Shown: positions 24,591 to 34,815 of the stretch, in pieces
Layout: every line of letters starts with the position of its first letter
How positions within the stretch are numbered: position 1 is the first letter of the stretch
DNA from: Elusimicrobiota bacterium
GTDB taxonomy: Bacteria > Elusimicrobiota > Elusimicrobia > UBA1565 > UBA9628
Direction: 5' to 3'
NCBI GenBank assembly: GCA_027452025.1
Contig: DAIDHI010000022.1
Coordinates: forward strand, 1 to 64,000
DNA length: 64,000 bases
Notes under the pieces: model-generated
What the model was told of the DNA's origin: nothing
Database searches by the model: none
The model's input: the letters and a program-made list of their open reading frames with translations, nothing else
Position numbers and translations under genes: made by a program

Positions 24591-26300
24591 ATGCCGGATT
24601 CCAAAGGCGTCTTAGGCGTTTCGGCCCCCGCGGCCGCGCCCTCCGGGGTCTTCGCGCGCCTGTGGCGGCGCAAGGGCATCGACGAGCTGGAAAGCGACGC
24701 CGAGCACGGCCGGGGCCTCTCCAAGTCCCTGGGCCCGATAGAGCTCGTCGCCCTGGGCATCGGCGCCATCGTCGGCGCGGGCATTTTCCTGACCGTCGGC
24801 ACCGCCGCCGCCGGCCAGGTCGACGCCGCCGGCCACATCGTCCGGTGGGGCGCGGGCCCCGCCATCATCGTCTCCTTCCTCGTCACCGCCGTCGTCTGCG
24901 GCTTCGCGGCGCTTTGCTACGCCGAGATGGCCGCCATGATCCCGATCGCCGGCTCGGCCTACACCTACGCCTACGCGACGCTCGGCGAGCTCATGGCCTG
25001 GATCATCGGCTGGGACCTCCTGATCGAATACGCCGCCGGCAACGTGGCCGTGGCGATCTCCTGGTCGGGCTACTTCAACGACATGCTCCATAACGCGGGA
25101 CTGCTCGTAGGCTCCATCATCGGCCGTCCCGACCTCAACTGGGGCATCCCTCTGTGGCTGGCCGTCTGCCCCAAGGGCGCTCCCGCCGACGTCCTGGCCT
25201 CGGCGCCGCGTCTCTTCGGCCATCCGATCATCTTCAACCTCTTCGCCGTCCTGATCGTGCTCGCGCTGACCTGGCTGCTCGTCATCGGCGTCCAGGAATC
25301 GGCGCGCTTCAACACGATCATGGTGTCGATCAAGCTCGTCATCCTCCTTTTCTTCATCGGCATCGGCATCCGCTTCTTCGACATCCACAACTGGGTGCCG
25401 CTGCATTCGAAGTCGCTCTGGCGGGGTTTCGCGCCCAACGGCTGGAAAGGGATCTTCTCCGGCGCCTCGATCGTCTTCTTCGCCTACATCGGCTTCGACG
25501 CCGTCTCCACCGCCTCGGAGGAGGCCCGCGACGCCAAGCGCGACATCCCCATCGGCATCATCGGCTCGCTGATCATCTGCACGCTCGTCTACATCGCCGT
25601 GGCGGCGATTTTGACCGGCATGGTCCCTTACTCGACGCTCAACAACGCCGAGCCGCTGACCTCGGCGATCGAGGCCCACGCCGGCAACTTGGCCGGCGGC
25701 TGGCTGCGCTTCTCGGCCTTCCTGGTCGCGCTCGGCTCCGTCATCGCGCACACCGCCGTCCTGCTCGTCTTCCAGCTGGGCCAGCCGCGCATCTTCCTGT
25801 CGATGTCTCGCGACGGCCTGCTGCCCGCGTGGTGCGCCAAGATCCACCCCAAGTACAAGACGCCGATCGCGACGACCATCATCACCGGCGTGCTCGTGGC
25901 GGCGTTCTCCGCGGTCTTTCCCATCGACGAGATCGTCGACCTGACCAACATCGGCACGCTGTCGGCCTTCGTGCTCGTGTGCGCGGGCGTGCTCGTCTTG
26001 CGCGTCACCGAGCCCGAGCGCGAGCGGCCCTTCCGCACGCCCCTGGTCTGGCTGTGCGCGCCGCTGGGCATGATCTCCTGCTTCGTCCTCATGTATTACC
26101 TGCCCCACATCACCTGGGTGCGCTTCTTCGTCTGGCTGCTCATCGGGCTTTCCTTCTACCTGTCGATGGTCGTCTGGAACGAGAACCTGCAGAAAGCCGG
26201 CATGCCGCAGCAGACGGCGCGCCTGCGCACGGCGCTGGCCGGCTCCGCGGCCGCGCTGCTCATCACCTTCGGCAGCGTATGGCTCGGGCTTTGGACCTAG
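24591..26300 (+). CDS. APC-family amino acid permease, paralogue of the upstream gene
   Basis: Same PIAGSAYTYAYATLGELMAWIIGWDLLIEY block; ATG 24591, 7 nt after the upstream stop. Confidence 0.9.
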   Translation: MPDSKGVLGVSAPAAAPSGVFARLWRRKGIDELESDAEHGRGLSKSLGPIELVALGIGAIVGAGIFLTVGTAAAGQVDAAGHIVRWGAGPAIIVSFLVTAVVCGFAALCYAEMAAMIPIAGSAYTYAYATLGELMAWIIGWDLLIEYAAGNVAVAISWSGYFNDMLHNAGLLVGSIIGRPDLNWGIPLWLAVCPKGAPADVLASAPRLFGHPIIFNLFAVLIVLALTWLLVIGVQESARFNTIMVSIKLVILLFFIGIGIRFFDIHNWVPLHSKSLWRGFAPNGWKGIFSGASIVFFAYIGFDAVSTASEEARDAKRDIPIGIIGSLIICTLVYIAVAAILTGMVPYSTLNNAEPLTSAIEAHAGNLAGGWLRFSAFLVALGSVIAHTAVLLVFQLGQPRIFLSMSRDGLLPAWCAKIHPKYKTPIATTIITGVLVAAFSAVFPIDEIVDLTNIGTLSAFVLVCAGVLVLRVTEPERERPFRTPLVWLCAPLGMISCFVLMYYLPHITWVRFFVWLLIGLSFYLSMVVWNENLQKAGMPQQTARLRTALAGSAAALLITFGSVWLGLWT

Positions 26301-26587
26301 CGCAAGGCTCGCTGCAGGCCAGGCTTCGCGAGGCCGCTCTCGTCGCGCTTCGCCGCCACGGCAAGGCCGAGGAAGAGCTCGAGTTCAAGGGCCCCAAGCC
26401 CGGCGCGCCGCAGTTTTGCGAGATCTGCGGCCACCGCATCCGCATCCACCTCGACGAGGCCACGGCGACGTTTCGCGTCCTCGGCGGGCTTTGGAGCGGA
26501 GCTCGCGCCGATTACCCCTCCACCGGCGCCTTCGTCGCCGACTTCGAGGCCCAGCTCGACCGGGCGCTGTCCGGCCGCTGGCGCTGA
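26291..26587 (+). CDS. Small hypothetical CxxC protein
   Basis: Frame open with TTG at 26291 (LDLAQGSLQARLREAALVALRRHGKAEEELEFKGPKPGAPQFCEICGHRIRIHLDEATATF); start codon uncertain. Confidence 0.4.
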   Translation: MDLAQGSLQARLREAALVALRRHGKAEEELEFKGPKPGAPQFCEICGHRIRIHLDEATATFRVLGGLWSGARADYPSTGAFVADFEAQLDRALSGRWR

Positions 26588-26648
26588 CGCCACCGCCGGC
26601 GAAGCGGGCTGGCCGGGCAGGCCGGGCTGACTGGCGATAGTCCTCTCT

Positions 26649-27395
26649 CTAGACTTCGATGCGCGAGAAGCGCCAGGCGCCCAGAGCCAGGAGCGCGACC
26701 GTCACGGCCCCCAGGATCAGCGCATCGAGCGCCAGCGGCGTCGCGAACTCCCCGGTCAGCGCCCCGCGCAGGCCGTCGATGCCGTAGGTCAGCGGATTGA
26801 GCCGGCTGGCGAGCATAAGCCAACGCGGCAGGCCCTCGAGCGGGAAGATGGCGCTCGACAAAAAGAACAGCGGCGTGACGACGAGGTTCATGACCAACGG
26901 CAGCGCCTGCATGTCGTCGAGGGAGGAGCCGATCACCGTGCCCACGGCCGTGAAGGCCAGCGAGATCAGCGCCATGAAAGCGAACGCCACGGGAAGCAGC
27001 GCCGGCCGCTGGACGCGGAAGCCCGCGAGGATGCAGAGCCCGAAGACGACGACGCCCTGAAGGAGCGCCACGGCCGCTCCGCCCAGAGTGCGCCCCAGGA
27101 CGATCTGCAGGCGCGAGATGGGCGCGACCAGGGTCTCTTTCAGGAAGCCGAACTGGCGGTCCCAAATGATCTCGATGCCCGAGAAGGCGGCGGTGAAGAG
27201 AATGCCCATGGCCACGACGCCGGGCGCCAAATACTCGATGTAGTCCCCCCGCCCGGCCTGCTTGAAGACCGGCGCGAATCCAAAGCCCAGCGCCACCAGG
27301 AAGAGGACGGGCTGGCCGAGCGAGGCGAGGATGCGGGCGCGGGCGCGCGCGTAGCGCTTGAGCTGGCGAAGGCAAAGGATCCAGACCGCGCCCAC
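26649..27395 (-). CDS. ABC-2 type transporter permease (DrrB-like)
   Basis: GTG at 27395 (VGAVWILCLRQLKRYARARARILASLGQPVLFLVALGFGFAPVF); LNPLTYGIDGLR near C-terminus; overlaps the ATPase stop (TAGTG). Confidence 0.85.
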   Translation of the reverse strand: MGAVWILCLRQLKRYARARARILASLGQPVLFLVALGFGFAPVFKQAGRGDYIEYLAPGVVAMGILFTAAFSGIEIIWDRQFGFLKETLVAPISRLQIVLGRTLGGAAVALLQGVVVFGLCILAGFRVQRPALLPVAFAFMALISLAFTAVGTVIGSSLDDMQALPLVMNLVVTPLFFLSSAIFPLEGLPRWLMLASRLNPLTYGIDGLRGALTGEFATPLALDALILGAVTVALLALGAWRFSRIEV

Positions 27396-28186
27396 TAGCG
27401 CCGCCCCCGCCAAAGCTTGCTCATCTGCCTCATCTGGTCGGCCGGCGAGGCGTCCTCGTCGCGGATGGAGTGGCCGGTCAGCGCGATGAAGGCCTCCTCG
27501 AGCGTGGCGGCCTTCGTCTGCCGCTTGATCGCCTCCGGGCTTCCGCGCGCGACGATCCTGCCGTGGTCGATGACGGCCAGCTCCTGGGCCACGCGCTCGG
27601 CCTCGTCCATGTAGTGCGTGGTGAAAAAGACCGTCGTGGCGCGCTCGCGCGCCGAGCGCTCGACGAAGGCCCAAATATGGCTGCGCGTCTGCGGGTCCAG
27701 GCCCACGGTGGGTTCATCGAGAAAAAGGATCCTCGGCTTGTGCATCAGCGCGCGCGCCAGCTCCAGGCGGCGGATCATGCCGCCGGAGAACTGCTTGACG
27801 ATCTCGTCTCTGCGCTCCCAGAGCTCCACGAAGCGCAGCAGCTCCTCGCAGGCGCGCCGGCGCTCGGCGGCGGGCACGCCGTAGAGCACGCCGTGCACCT
27901 CCAGATTCTCGGCGGCGGTCAGCTCGTTGTCGACGCTCGGGTCCTGAAAGACGATGCCCAGGCACCGGCGCGCCGCCAGCGGCTCGCGCGCCGCGTCGTG
28001 GCCGTCGATGAGGACGGTCCCGCTCGTCGGCCGCAGCACCGTCGTCAGCATCTTGACGGTCGTCGTCTTGCCGGCGCCGTTGGGGCCGAGGAAGCCGAAG
28101 ATCTGCCCGGCCGGGACGGCGAAGGAGACGCCGTCGACGGCGCGAAAGCCTCCGAAGTCCTTGACGAGTTCCCGGACCTCGATCAT
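27395..28186 (-). CDS. ABC transporter ATP-binding protein (DrrA-like)
   Basis: Walker A GPNGAGKTTT, signature FSGGMIRRLELARALMHKP, Walker B ILFLDEPTVGLDP. Confidence 0.92.
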   Translation of the reverse strand: MIEVRELVKDFGGFRAVDGVSFAVPAGQIFGFLGPNGAGKTTTVKMLTTVLRPTSGTVLIDGHDAAREPLAARRCLGIVFQDPSVDNELTAAENLEVHGVLYGVPAAERRRACEELLRFVELWERRDEIVKQFSGGMIRRLELARALMHKPRILFLDEPTVGLDPQTRSHIWAFVERSARERATTVFFTTHYMDEAERVAQELAVIDHGRIVARGSPEAIKRQTKAATLEEAFIALTGHSIRDEDASPADQMRQMSKLWRGRR

Positions 28187-28231
28187 AAGGCGATGGTAAC
28201 AAGAAAGACGCCGCGAAAGCGATCTCGAGCC

Positions 28232-28260
28232 TTGACGAAACGCCGGACCTGCGGTACATT
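28232..28260 (+). promoter_or_regulatory. sigma70-like promoter TTGACG-N17-TACATT
   Basis: -35 28232-28237, -10 28255-28260; ATG of the next gene at 28270. Confidence 0.65.
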
Positions 28261-28269
28261 TCCTGGATC

Positions 28270-29160
28270 ATGACCATCCGCGCCGCGCTCTTGGCCGCCC
28301 TGGGCCTGGTCTCGGTCCTCTTCACGGCGTTTTGGGCGCGCGAGCTGCTGCGCGAGAGGCGCGAAGGCGCCCTCAAGCTGCCCGGGCCCAAGGAGCTCGC
28401 CATCGGCTTCGTCACCGATTTTTTCGACACACTCGGCATCGGGTCCTTCGCGGTCACGACCTCGGCCTTCCGGCTCTTCGGCGTCCTGGCCGACGACGAC
28501 ATCCCCGGAGCGCTCAACGTCGGCCACGCCATCCCGACCTTCGCCGAGGCCCTCATCTTCATCGCGATCGTGAAGGTCGACGGCAAGACCCTGGCGCTGA
28601 TGATCCTGGCCTCCGTCCTCGGCGCTTGGCTGGGCGCGGGGATCGTCACGGGCTGGTCCAAGCGCAAGATCCAGGCGGGCATGGGCGTGGCCCTTTTGTG
28701 CGCGGCGGCGTTCTTCCTGATGTCGAACCTGGGCTGGTTTCCCTCCGGGGGCGACGGCATGGGCCTGACGGGAACCTATCTGTGGATCGGCGTAGCCGTC
28801 AATTTCGTGCTCGGAGCGCTCATGACGCTCGGCATCGGCGCCTATGCGCCATGCATGATCCTGACGAGCCTGCTCGGCATGAACCCGCAGGCGGCCTTCC
28901 CGATCATGATGGGCTCCTGCGCGTTCCTGATGCCCGCGGCCTCCATCCGCTTCATCAAGAAGCGACGCTACGGGCCCGGGCCTTCGCTCGGGCTGACGCT
29001 CGGCGGCACGCCGGCCGTCTTGATCGCCGCCTACATCGTCAAGTCGCTGCCGCTCTCGACTTTGCGCTGGCTCGTCATCGCCGTCGTGCTCTACACCGCC
29101 GCCGCGATGCTTCGCTCGGCGCTTTCCCCGGCGCCCGCGGCCCAGCCCGTCCGGGCCTAG
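28270..29160 (+). CDS. TSUP family (TauE/SafE-like) membrane permease
   Basis: About 8 TM, GFVTDFFDTLGIGSFAVTT, GIGAYAPCMILTSLLGMNPQAAFPIMMGSCAFLMP. Confidence 0.8.
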   Translation: MTIRAALLAALGLVSVLFTAFWARELLRERREGALKLPGPKELAIGFVTDFFDTLGIGSFAVTTSAFRLFGVLADDDIPGALNVGHAIPTFAEALIFIAIVKVDGKTLALMILASVLGAWLGAGIVTGWSKRKIQAGMGVALLCAAAFFLMSNLGWFPSGGDGMGLTGTYLWIGVAVNFVLGALMTLGIGAYAPCMILTSLLGMNPQAAFPIMMGSCAFLMPAASIRFIKKRRYGPGPSLGLTLGGTPAVLIAAYIVKSLPLSTLRWLVIAVVLYTAAAMLRSALSPAPAAQPVRA

Positions 29161-29241
29161 CCGTTTTTGCCGTCCCTTTACCCTCTCGAAACGCGCGCGA
29201 AACGGCGCGCGGGCACACTGGGAGCGACTGACGGAGGCACC

Positions 29242-29736
29242 ATGAAACGACTCCTCGCCGTGGCGTCCCTGGCCGCTCTCGCGGGCTGCGCGCGCGCGCC
29301 GCGCCGGGGCGCCGCCGTCAGTCCCCCCTTGAGGCTCGCCCGGGTCCCAGGATCGCCCTCCCCCTGCCTGCCGCAAGCGATGCACGCCGAGCTGCTCCTG
29401 CCGCCCGGCGCCCCGGCCCAGGTCGTGCACGAGGCGGCCTTCCGCGACTACTGGGAGGCCGTCCTGGACGCCCAGCAGCAGGCCGAATACGTGGCCTGCC
29501 TGCGCCGCCGCTGGCGCCTGCCTTGGCTGCACGCGCAGTACCGCCGCGGCAAGCGCTGGCTCTCGGAGTCGCGCGCCGAGGCGGCGCGCGACGAGCCGCT
29601 CGCCGGCCGGCCGATTGCCGACGTCGCCGAGAGCTTCTCGCCCGCGGCGGGCGGGGCGACGAGGCGCCGCGTCGTCATCGTCTTTGCCGACGGCGGCAGG
29701 ACGGAAGTCGACGACACGGCGCCCCGGACGCCCTAG
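29242..29736 (+). CDS. Hypothetical lipoprotein
   Basis: ATG 29242; lipobox-like N-terminus MKRLLAVASLAALAGCARAP. Confidence 0.6.
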   Translation: MKRLLAVASLAALAGCARAPRRGAAVSPPLRLARVPGSPSPCLPQAMHAELLLPPGAPAQVVHEAAFRDYWEAVLDAQQQAEYVACLRRRWRLPWLHAQYRRGKRWLSESRAEAARDEPLAGRPIADVAESFSPAAGGATRRRVVIVFADGGRTEVDDTAPRTP

Positions 29737-29754
29737 GGGTTTCCTCTATATAGC

Positions 29755-30339
29755 CTAGCGCCCGACCAATTCCTCGCGCCTCGAGGCGGCCAGCCACCCG
29801 AGCCCGGCCAGGACGACGGTGCCGAGGGCGATGAAGGCCGCGGTCTTGCCCGCGCCCCGGAAGCGCTCGCGCAGGTAGGGCCGGTGCGCGACGGCGCGCA
29901 TCTTGAGATGCGCCATCTCCAGGCCGAGCTGGTGCAGGTCCAGGTCGGACTTCTCGGCCATCGGGAAGAGCTTGTCCTCCTCTTCGTCGACGTGGTCGGT
30001 GACCGTGTCGGCCAGCTTCTCGAACTTGGCGTGGTAGCGGTCCCCGAAGGGGATGACCTTGAGCTCGGCGATGATGAGCTTGGCGATATGGTGCGCCTCG
30101 CGCGAGTCCGAGAGGATCTCCTCGCAGCCCTCCACCTCGCGCTCGACGGCCGGGTAGAAGAGCTTTTCCTCGAGCAGGGTGTGGAGCTCGATCTCCTCGA
30201 TGGCGGTGCGGGCGATGTAGTTCTTGGTCTCCCGGTCGACGGACTCGAAGTCGCGGAAGAGCTCCTTGATGCGGCGATGGTCGCCGCGCAGCAGATCGGT
30301 GGCGCTGATGGCCTCGACCGTGGACGTTTTACCGTTCAT
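29755..30339 (-). CDS. Hemerythrin HHE-domain protein with C-terminal TM
   Basis: DLLRGDHRRIKELFRDFE, HTLLEEKLFYPAVE, EAHHIAKLI, DHVDEEEDKLFP motifs. Confidence 0.82.
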   Translation of the reverse strand: MNGKTSTVEAISATDLLRGDHRRIKELFRDFESVDRETKNYIARTAIEEIELHTLLEEKLFYPAVEREVEGCEEILSDSREAHHIAKLIIAELKVIPFGDRYHAKFEKLADTVTDHVDEEEDKLFPMAEKSDLDLHQLGLEMAHLKMRAVAHRPYLRERFRGAGKTAAFIALGTVVLAGLGWLAASRREELVGR

Positions 30340-30427
30340 AATGAAAGCCTCCTTACAGAGATTCCTCATTATAGACGGACGCGTATTTCCTCCTGGGGAC
30401 GGTCAGGCAACGTTTTTGCGTCGCGGC

Positions 30428-31576
30428 TCAGCGCACGGCGACGAAGCGCTTGCGGCGGGCGTCGGCGCGCATCATGGTCACCGTGCGGTTGGTCGTGTCG
30501 CCCTTGGCGTCGAAGGCGATCTCCCCGGACAGGCCGCGGTAACGGATGCGGCGCAGCGCCGAGAGCACCCTGGTGCGTCCGGGCCCGCCGCGGGCGATGG
30601 CCGCGAGCACCATGTTGGCGACGTCGTAGCCGACGTCGTCGTAGGTCCGCGGCACGTCGCCCGGGAAGCGCGCCTCGTAGCGGGCGATGAAGCCCTTGGC
30701 GCCGGCCAGGAGCTCGACCGGAGTGCCCAGCGCCGTCACGTAGGCTCCGTCGGCGGCGGCTCCGGCGACGTCGAAGAGGCCCGGGGTCTTGGCGCCGTCG
30801 CCGGCCAGAAACGGCGTGCGCTTCATGCCCGCGGAGCGCATCTGAGACAGCAGCAGCCCCGCCTCGGTGTAGACGCCCCCGAAATAGACGGCCTGCGGCC
30901 GGGCGGCCTTGAGCCGGGCCGCGACGGCCGAGAAGTCCCGCTGCCCGGGCTCGACATGCAGGCCCAGGATCACGCGGCCGCCGAGCGCCTCGAAGGACTG
31001 GGAAAAGCGCGCCACCAGGCCCACGGCGTAGGGCGTGCCGTCGTCGACGACGGCCACGCGGCGGCGGCGCAGGCGTTGGTAGGCGAAGGACGCCGCGAAG
31101 GAGCCCTGCACGTCGTCGGTGGGCACGGCCCTGAAGACCACGCGCGGGCCGCGCCAGTCCGCGCGCAGCTGCTGGAGGGTGACGTCGGGGTTGCTCGCGG
31201 CGGGGGTGATCATGGCGACCGGGGCCTCGGCGTAGATCTTGGCGGCGGCCAGCGCGCAGCCGGAGTTGTAGGGGCCGACGACGGCGACGATGCGCGGATC
31301 GGAGATGATCAGGTCGGCCACGTTTACGGCCTCGCGCGGGTCGGCGCGGTCGTCGAACTCGTCGACCTCGACGGGGAAGCGGAAGCGATGGGAGGCGTTG
31401 GCCTCGTCGACGGCCAGCTGCACGGCCCGGCGCAGGCCCTGGCCCTCCGTGCCGATGTCGCCGGTCAGGGGCACGGCCACGGCGATCTTGACCGCGCGCG
31501 GCCGCCCGCAGCCGGCGAGAGCCGAGAAGGCGAGGAGAGCGGCCGCCGGCAGCGCCGGTCCGCGGAACCGCGACAT
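30428..31576 (-). CDS. Periplasmic substrate-binding protein, branched-chain amino acid (Leu/Ile/Val) type
   Basis: Lipoprotein signal, VKIAVAVPLTGDIGTEGQGLRRAVQLAVDEAN, VGPYNSGCALAAAKIYAEAPVAMITPAASNPD. Confidence 0.85.
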   Translation of the reverse strand: MSRFRGPALPAAALLAFSALAGCGRPRAVKIAVAVPLTGDIGTEGQGLRRAVQLAVDEANASHRFRFPVEVDEFDDRADPREAVNVADLIISDPRIVAVVGPYNSGCALAAAKIYAEAPVAMITPAASNPDVTLQQLRADWRGPRVVFRAVPTDDVQGSFAASFAYQRLRRRRVAVVDDGTPYAVGLVARFSQSFEALGGRVILGLHVEPGQRDFSAVAARLKAARPQAVYFGGVYTEAGLLLSQMRSAGMKRTPFLAGDGAKTPGLFDVAGAAADGAYVTALGTPVELLAGAKGFIARYEARFPGDVPRTYDDVGYDVANMVLAAIARGGPGRTRVLSALRRIRYRGLSGEIAFDAKGDTTNRTVTMMRADARRKRFVAVR

Positions 31577-31622
31577 GGACGCAGTTTACCCGCTTTTCGC
31601 CGCCTTTTCCAGCGAATTTCTC

Positions 31623-31651
31623 TTGTGGGCCCCGGCGAGGTTTGCTAAAAT
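31623..31651 (+). promoter_or_regulatory. sigma70-like promoter TTGTGG-N17-TAAAAT
   Basis: -10 31646-31651, ATG of shc at 31660. Confidence 0.5.
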
Positions 31652-31659
31652 AGCCCTCC

Positions 31660-33702
31660 ATGATAGAAAGACTCGTTCCCGACTGGCTCTCCCCCTCGGC
31701 TCGGCGCTACCGCAAGCCGAAGGATTGGGCCGTCCACCTGCGCCCCGACCTCGGCTTTTCGCCTCAAGACGGCGCCCCGGTACCGCTGCAGGAGGCCGCG
31801 CGCAAGGGCGTGGAGGCCCTCCTGCGCATGCAGAACCGCGAGGACGGCTATTGGCACGCGCCGCTCAAGGCCGACACGACCTGCACCTCCGACACGATCA
31901 TGCTGCTCAATTTCCTCGGCCGCGGCGGCTCGGTCAAGGTCCGGAAAATGGCCAACTACATCCTCAACCAGCAGCTCGAGGACGGCGGCTGGCCGATCTT
32001 CAAGAACGGCCCCGCCGACATCTCGGCCACGGTCAAGGCGTACTGGGCCCTCAAGCTCGCCGGCCACGCCCCCCACGAGCCGCGCATGGCCGCGGCGCGC
32101 AAGAAGATCAAGGAGCTCGGCGGCATCCACAAGGTCAACACCTACACCAAGTTCTACATGGCCCTCTTCGGCCAGTACGACTGGCGCGGCGTGCCGACGA
32201 TCCCGCCGGAGCTGATGCTATTCCCGAAGTGGTTCTACTTCAACATCTACGAGATGTCCTCCTGGACGCGCGCCATCGTCGTGCCGCTGTCCATCGTGTG
32301 GGCCTTCCAGCCGGCCATCCCCTGCCCGGCGCACGCGACGCTCGACGAGCTCTTCCCGGATTCCCGGCGCTTCGTGCCGCTCAAGGACGTGATGCCCAAG
32401 CAGCCGTTCTTCTCCTGGACGAACTTCTTCCTCCTCTGGGACAACGCCCTCAAGGCGATCGAGGGCCACGGCGGCCACTGGATCCGCGTATGGGCCCTGC
32501 GCCTGGCCGAGGACTGGATGCTGCGCCACCTTCAGGACTCCGACGGCATCGGGGCGATCTATCCGCCCATCGTCAACACCGTCATGGCCATGAAGTGCCT
32601 GGGCTACCCCGACACCGATCCGCGCTTGGTCGAGCAGCTGCAGGTCCTGGACCGTCTCGAGTGGCCGGAGGACGGCGCCGTCAACGTCGCGCCCTGCCAC
32701 GCGCCCGTCTGGGACACGGCGATCTCCGTCATCGCCCTGGCCGAATGCGGCGTCGATCGCCGCCATCCCGCCATGGTGTCCGCCGCGCGCTGGCTCATCT
32801 CCCAGGAGATCAAGATCAAGGGCGACTGGGCCGTGACCAACCCCCAGGGCACGCCCGGAGGCTGGGCCTTCGAGTTCAGGAACCCCTTCTACGCCGACAT
32901 CGACGACTCGGCGATGGTCATGCTCGCCCTGCGCCACGTCCACCTCGAGGAGCCCCTGTCGCGGGAGCGCGAAAAGGCCTGCCTGCGCGGCCTCAACTGG
33001 CTCTTGTCCATGCAGTCCTCCTCGGGGGGCTGGGCGGCCTTCGACAAGGAGAACGTCAAGGCGATCCTGACGAAGATTCCCTTCGCCGACCACAACGCCA
33101 TGATCGACCCGCCCACCGCCGACATCACGGCCCGGGTGCTCGAACTGCTCGGCTACGTCGGCTACGACCGCGCCTACGCGCTCGTCGAGCGCGCCGTGCG
33201 CTTCCTGCGCCGGGAGCAGGAGGCCGACGGCTCCTGGTACGGGCGCTGGGGCGTCAACTACATCTACGGCACCTGGCAGGTCCTTCGCGGCCTCAGCGCC
33301 ATCGGCGAGGACATGCGCCAGCCCTACATCCAGAAGGCCGCGGAGTGGCTCAAAAGCGTGCAGCGCGAGGACGGCGGCTGGGGCGAGACCTGCCTCACCT
33401 ACGAGGACCCCGCTCAAAAGGGCCGGGGCCCGTCGACGCCCTCCCAGACGGCCTGGGCCGTCATGGGTCTGCTGGCCGCGGGCGTCTCGGACGAGTCCGT
33501 CCATCGCGGCATCGATTACCTCGTGCGCACCCAAAAGGAGGACGGGACCTGGGACGAGAACGAGGCCACCGGGACCGGCTTTCCGAAGGTCTATTACCTC
33601 GAGTACACGATGTATCGCCAGTATTTCCCCCTCCAGGCGCTGGGCGTCTTCCAGAAGACGTTCTCCCGCCCCCGGAACACCGCCGCGCCCGTCGCGCCGT
33701 AA
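31660..33702 (+). CDS. shc: Squalene-hopene cyclase
   Basis: Catalytic DIDDSAM (DxDD), repeated QW-type motifs ([31 protein letters not shown]), 680 aa. Confidence 0.93.
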   Translation: MIERLVPDWLSPSARRYRKPKDWAVHLRPDLGFSPQDGAPVPLQEAARKGVEALLRMQNREDGYWHAPLKADTTCTSDTIMLLNFLGRGGSVKVRKMANYILNQQLEDGGWPIFKNGPADISATVKAYWALKLAGHAPHEPRMAAARKKIKELGGIHKVNTYTKFYMALFGQYDWRGVPTIPPELMLFPKWFYFNIYEMSSWTRAIVVPLSIVWAFQPAIPCPAHATLDELFPDSRRFVPLKDVMPKQPFFSWTNFFLLWDNALKAIEGHGGHWIRVWALRLAEDWMLRHLQDSDGIGAIYPPIVNTVMAMKCLGYPDTDPRLVEQLQVLDRLEWPEDGAVNVAPCHAPVWDTAISVIALAECGVDRRHPAMVSAARWLISQEIKIKGDWAVTNPQGTPGGWAFEFRNPFYADIDDSAMVMLALRHVHLEEPLSREREKACLRGLNWLLSMQSSSGGWAAFDKENVKAILTKIPFADHNAMIDPPTADITARVLELLGYVGYDRAYALVERAVRFLRREQEADGSWYGRWGVNYIYGTWQVLRGLSAIGEDMRQPYIQKAAEWLKSVQREDGGWGETCLTYEDPAQKGRGPSTPSQTAWAVMGLLAAGVSDESVHRGIDYLVRTQKEDGTWDENEATGTGFPKVYYLEYTMYRQYFPLQALGVFQKTFSRPRNTAAPVAP

Positions 33703-33712
33703 GGAGATCCCC

Positions 33713-34813
33713 ATGCCATCGCCGATGCAGCTGCAGATGTCGATGTTCAAGTATCTCGTCACCCAAAAGCTCAAGGGCGTCGAGAAATACCCTCTGGTCA
33801 TGATGCTCGAGCCGCTGTTCGCCTGCAACCTCGAGTGCGCCGGCTGCGGCAAGATCCAATATCCGACGGAGATCCTGCGCAAGCGCCTCTCCCCCGAGGA
33901 AGTCTTCGAGTCAGCCGAGGAGTGCGGCGCCCCCATCGTCTCCATCGCCGGCGGCGAGCCGCTCATCCATCCCGAGATCGACCAGATCGTCGACGGCCTG
34001 GTGGCGCGCGGCAAGTTCATCTATCTCTGCTCCAACGCCATCCTGCTCGAGAAGAACATCCACAAGTTCAAGCCGAGCCCGAACCTGATCTTCTCGATCC
34101 ACTTGGACGGCCTCGAGAAGACCCACGACCGGATGGTCTGCAAGGAGGGCGTCTACAAGGTCGCCGTCGACGCCATCAAGCTCGCCAAGTCCCTGGGCTT
34201 CCAGGTGATGACGAACTCGACGATCTTCCAGGGCGAGGACGCGGCGGAGTTCCGGCGCTTTTTCGACAGCCTCATGGAGCTCGGCGTCAACGGCATGATG
34301 ATCTCCCCCGGCTACGCCTACGAGAAGGCCCCGCAGCAGGACATCTTCCTCAAGAACGAGCAGACCAAGTCGTGGTTCAACGAGGTCCTCGGCGACTGGC
34401 GCAAGAAGGGCTGGGACTTCAACCACTCTCCATGGTATCTGGACTTCCTGCAGGGCAAGCGCGACTACGACTGCACGCCCTGGGGCAACCCCCTGCGCAA
34501 CGTCTTCGGCTGGCAGCGGCCCTGCTACCTCATGGCCGACGGCGGCTACGCCAAGACCTACCGCGAGCTCGTCGAGACCACCGACTGGTCGAAGTACGGC
34601 CACGCCTCGGGCAATCCCAAGTGCGCCAACTGCATGACGCACTGCGGCTTCGAGCCGACGTCGGTCTCCGACATGTTCTCCTCCTGGTCCAAGTTCTTCT
34701 CCATGGTGCGCGATTTCGCCACCATCCAGTGCCCGCGCAAGGCGCAGAAGGCCTATCCGCGCGACGGCCGGCCCTACGACCAGCTCGAGCGCGAGGCGGC
34801 CGGGAAAGCCTGA
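33713..34813 (+). CDS. hpnH: Adenosyl-hopene transferase HpnH (radical SAM)
   Basis: [26 protein letters not shown] (CxxxCxxC), after shc. Confidence 0.92.
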   Translation: MPSPMQLQMSMFKYLVTQKLKGVEKYPLVMMLEPLFACNLECAGCGKIQYPTEILRKRLSPEEVFESAEECGAPIVSIAGGEPLIHPEIDQIVDGLVARGKFIYLCSNAILLEKNIHKFKPSPNLIFSIHLDGLEKTHDRMVCKEGVYKVAVDAIKLAKSLGFQVMTNSTIFQGEDAAEFRRFFDSLMELGVNGMMISPGYAYEKAPQQDIFLKNEQTKSWFNEVLGDWRKKGWDFNHSPWYLDFLQGKRDYDCTPWGNPLRNVFGWQRPCYLMADGGYAKTYRELVETTDWSKYGHASGNPKCANCMTHCGFEPTSVSDMFSSWSKFFSMVRDFATIQCPRKAQKAYPRDGRPYDQLEREAAGKA

Positions 34814-34815
34814 GC

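Noticed and set aside
22542-24886. Long minus-strand ORFs rich in Asp/Glu/His/Gly antisense to the APC permeases
   Set aside because: Composition mirrors the permease codons on the opposite strand; no domain, no RBS logic
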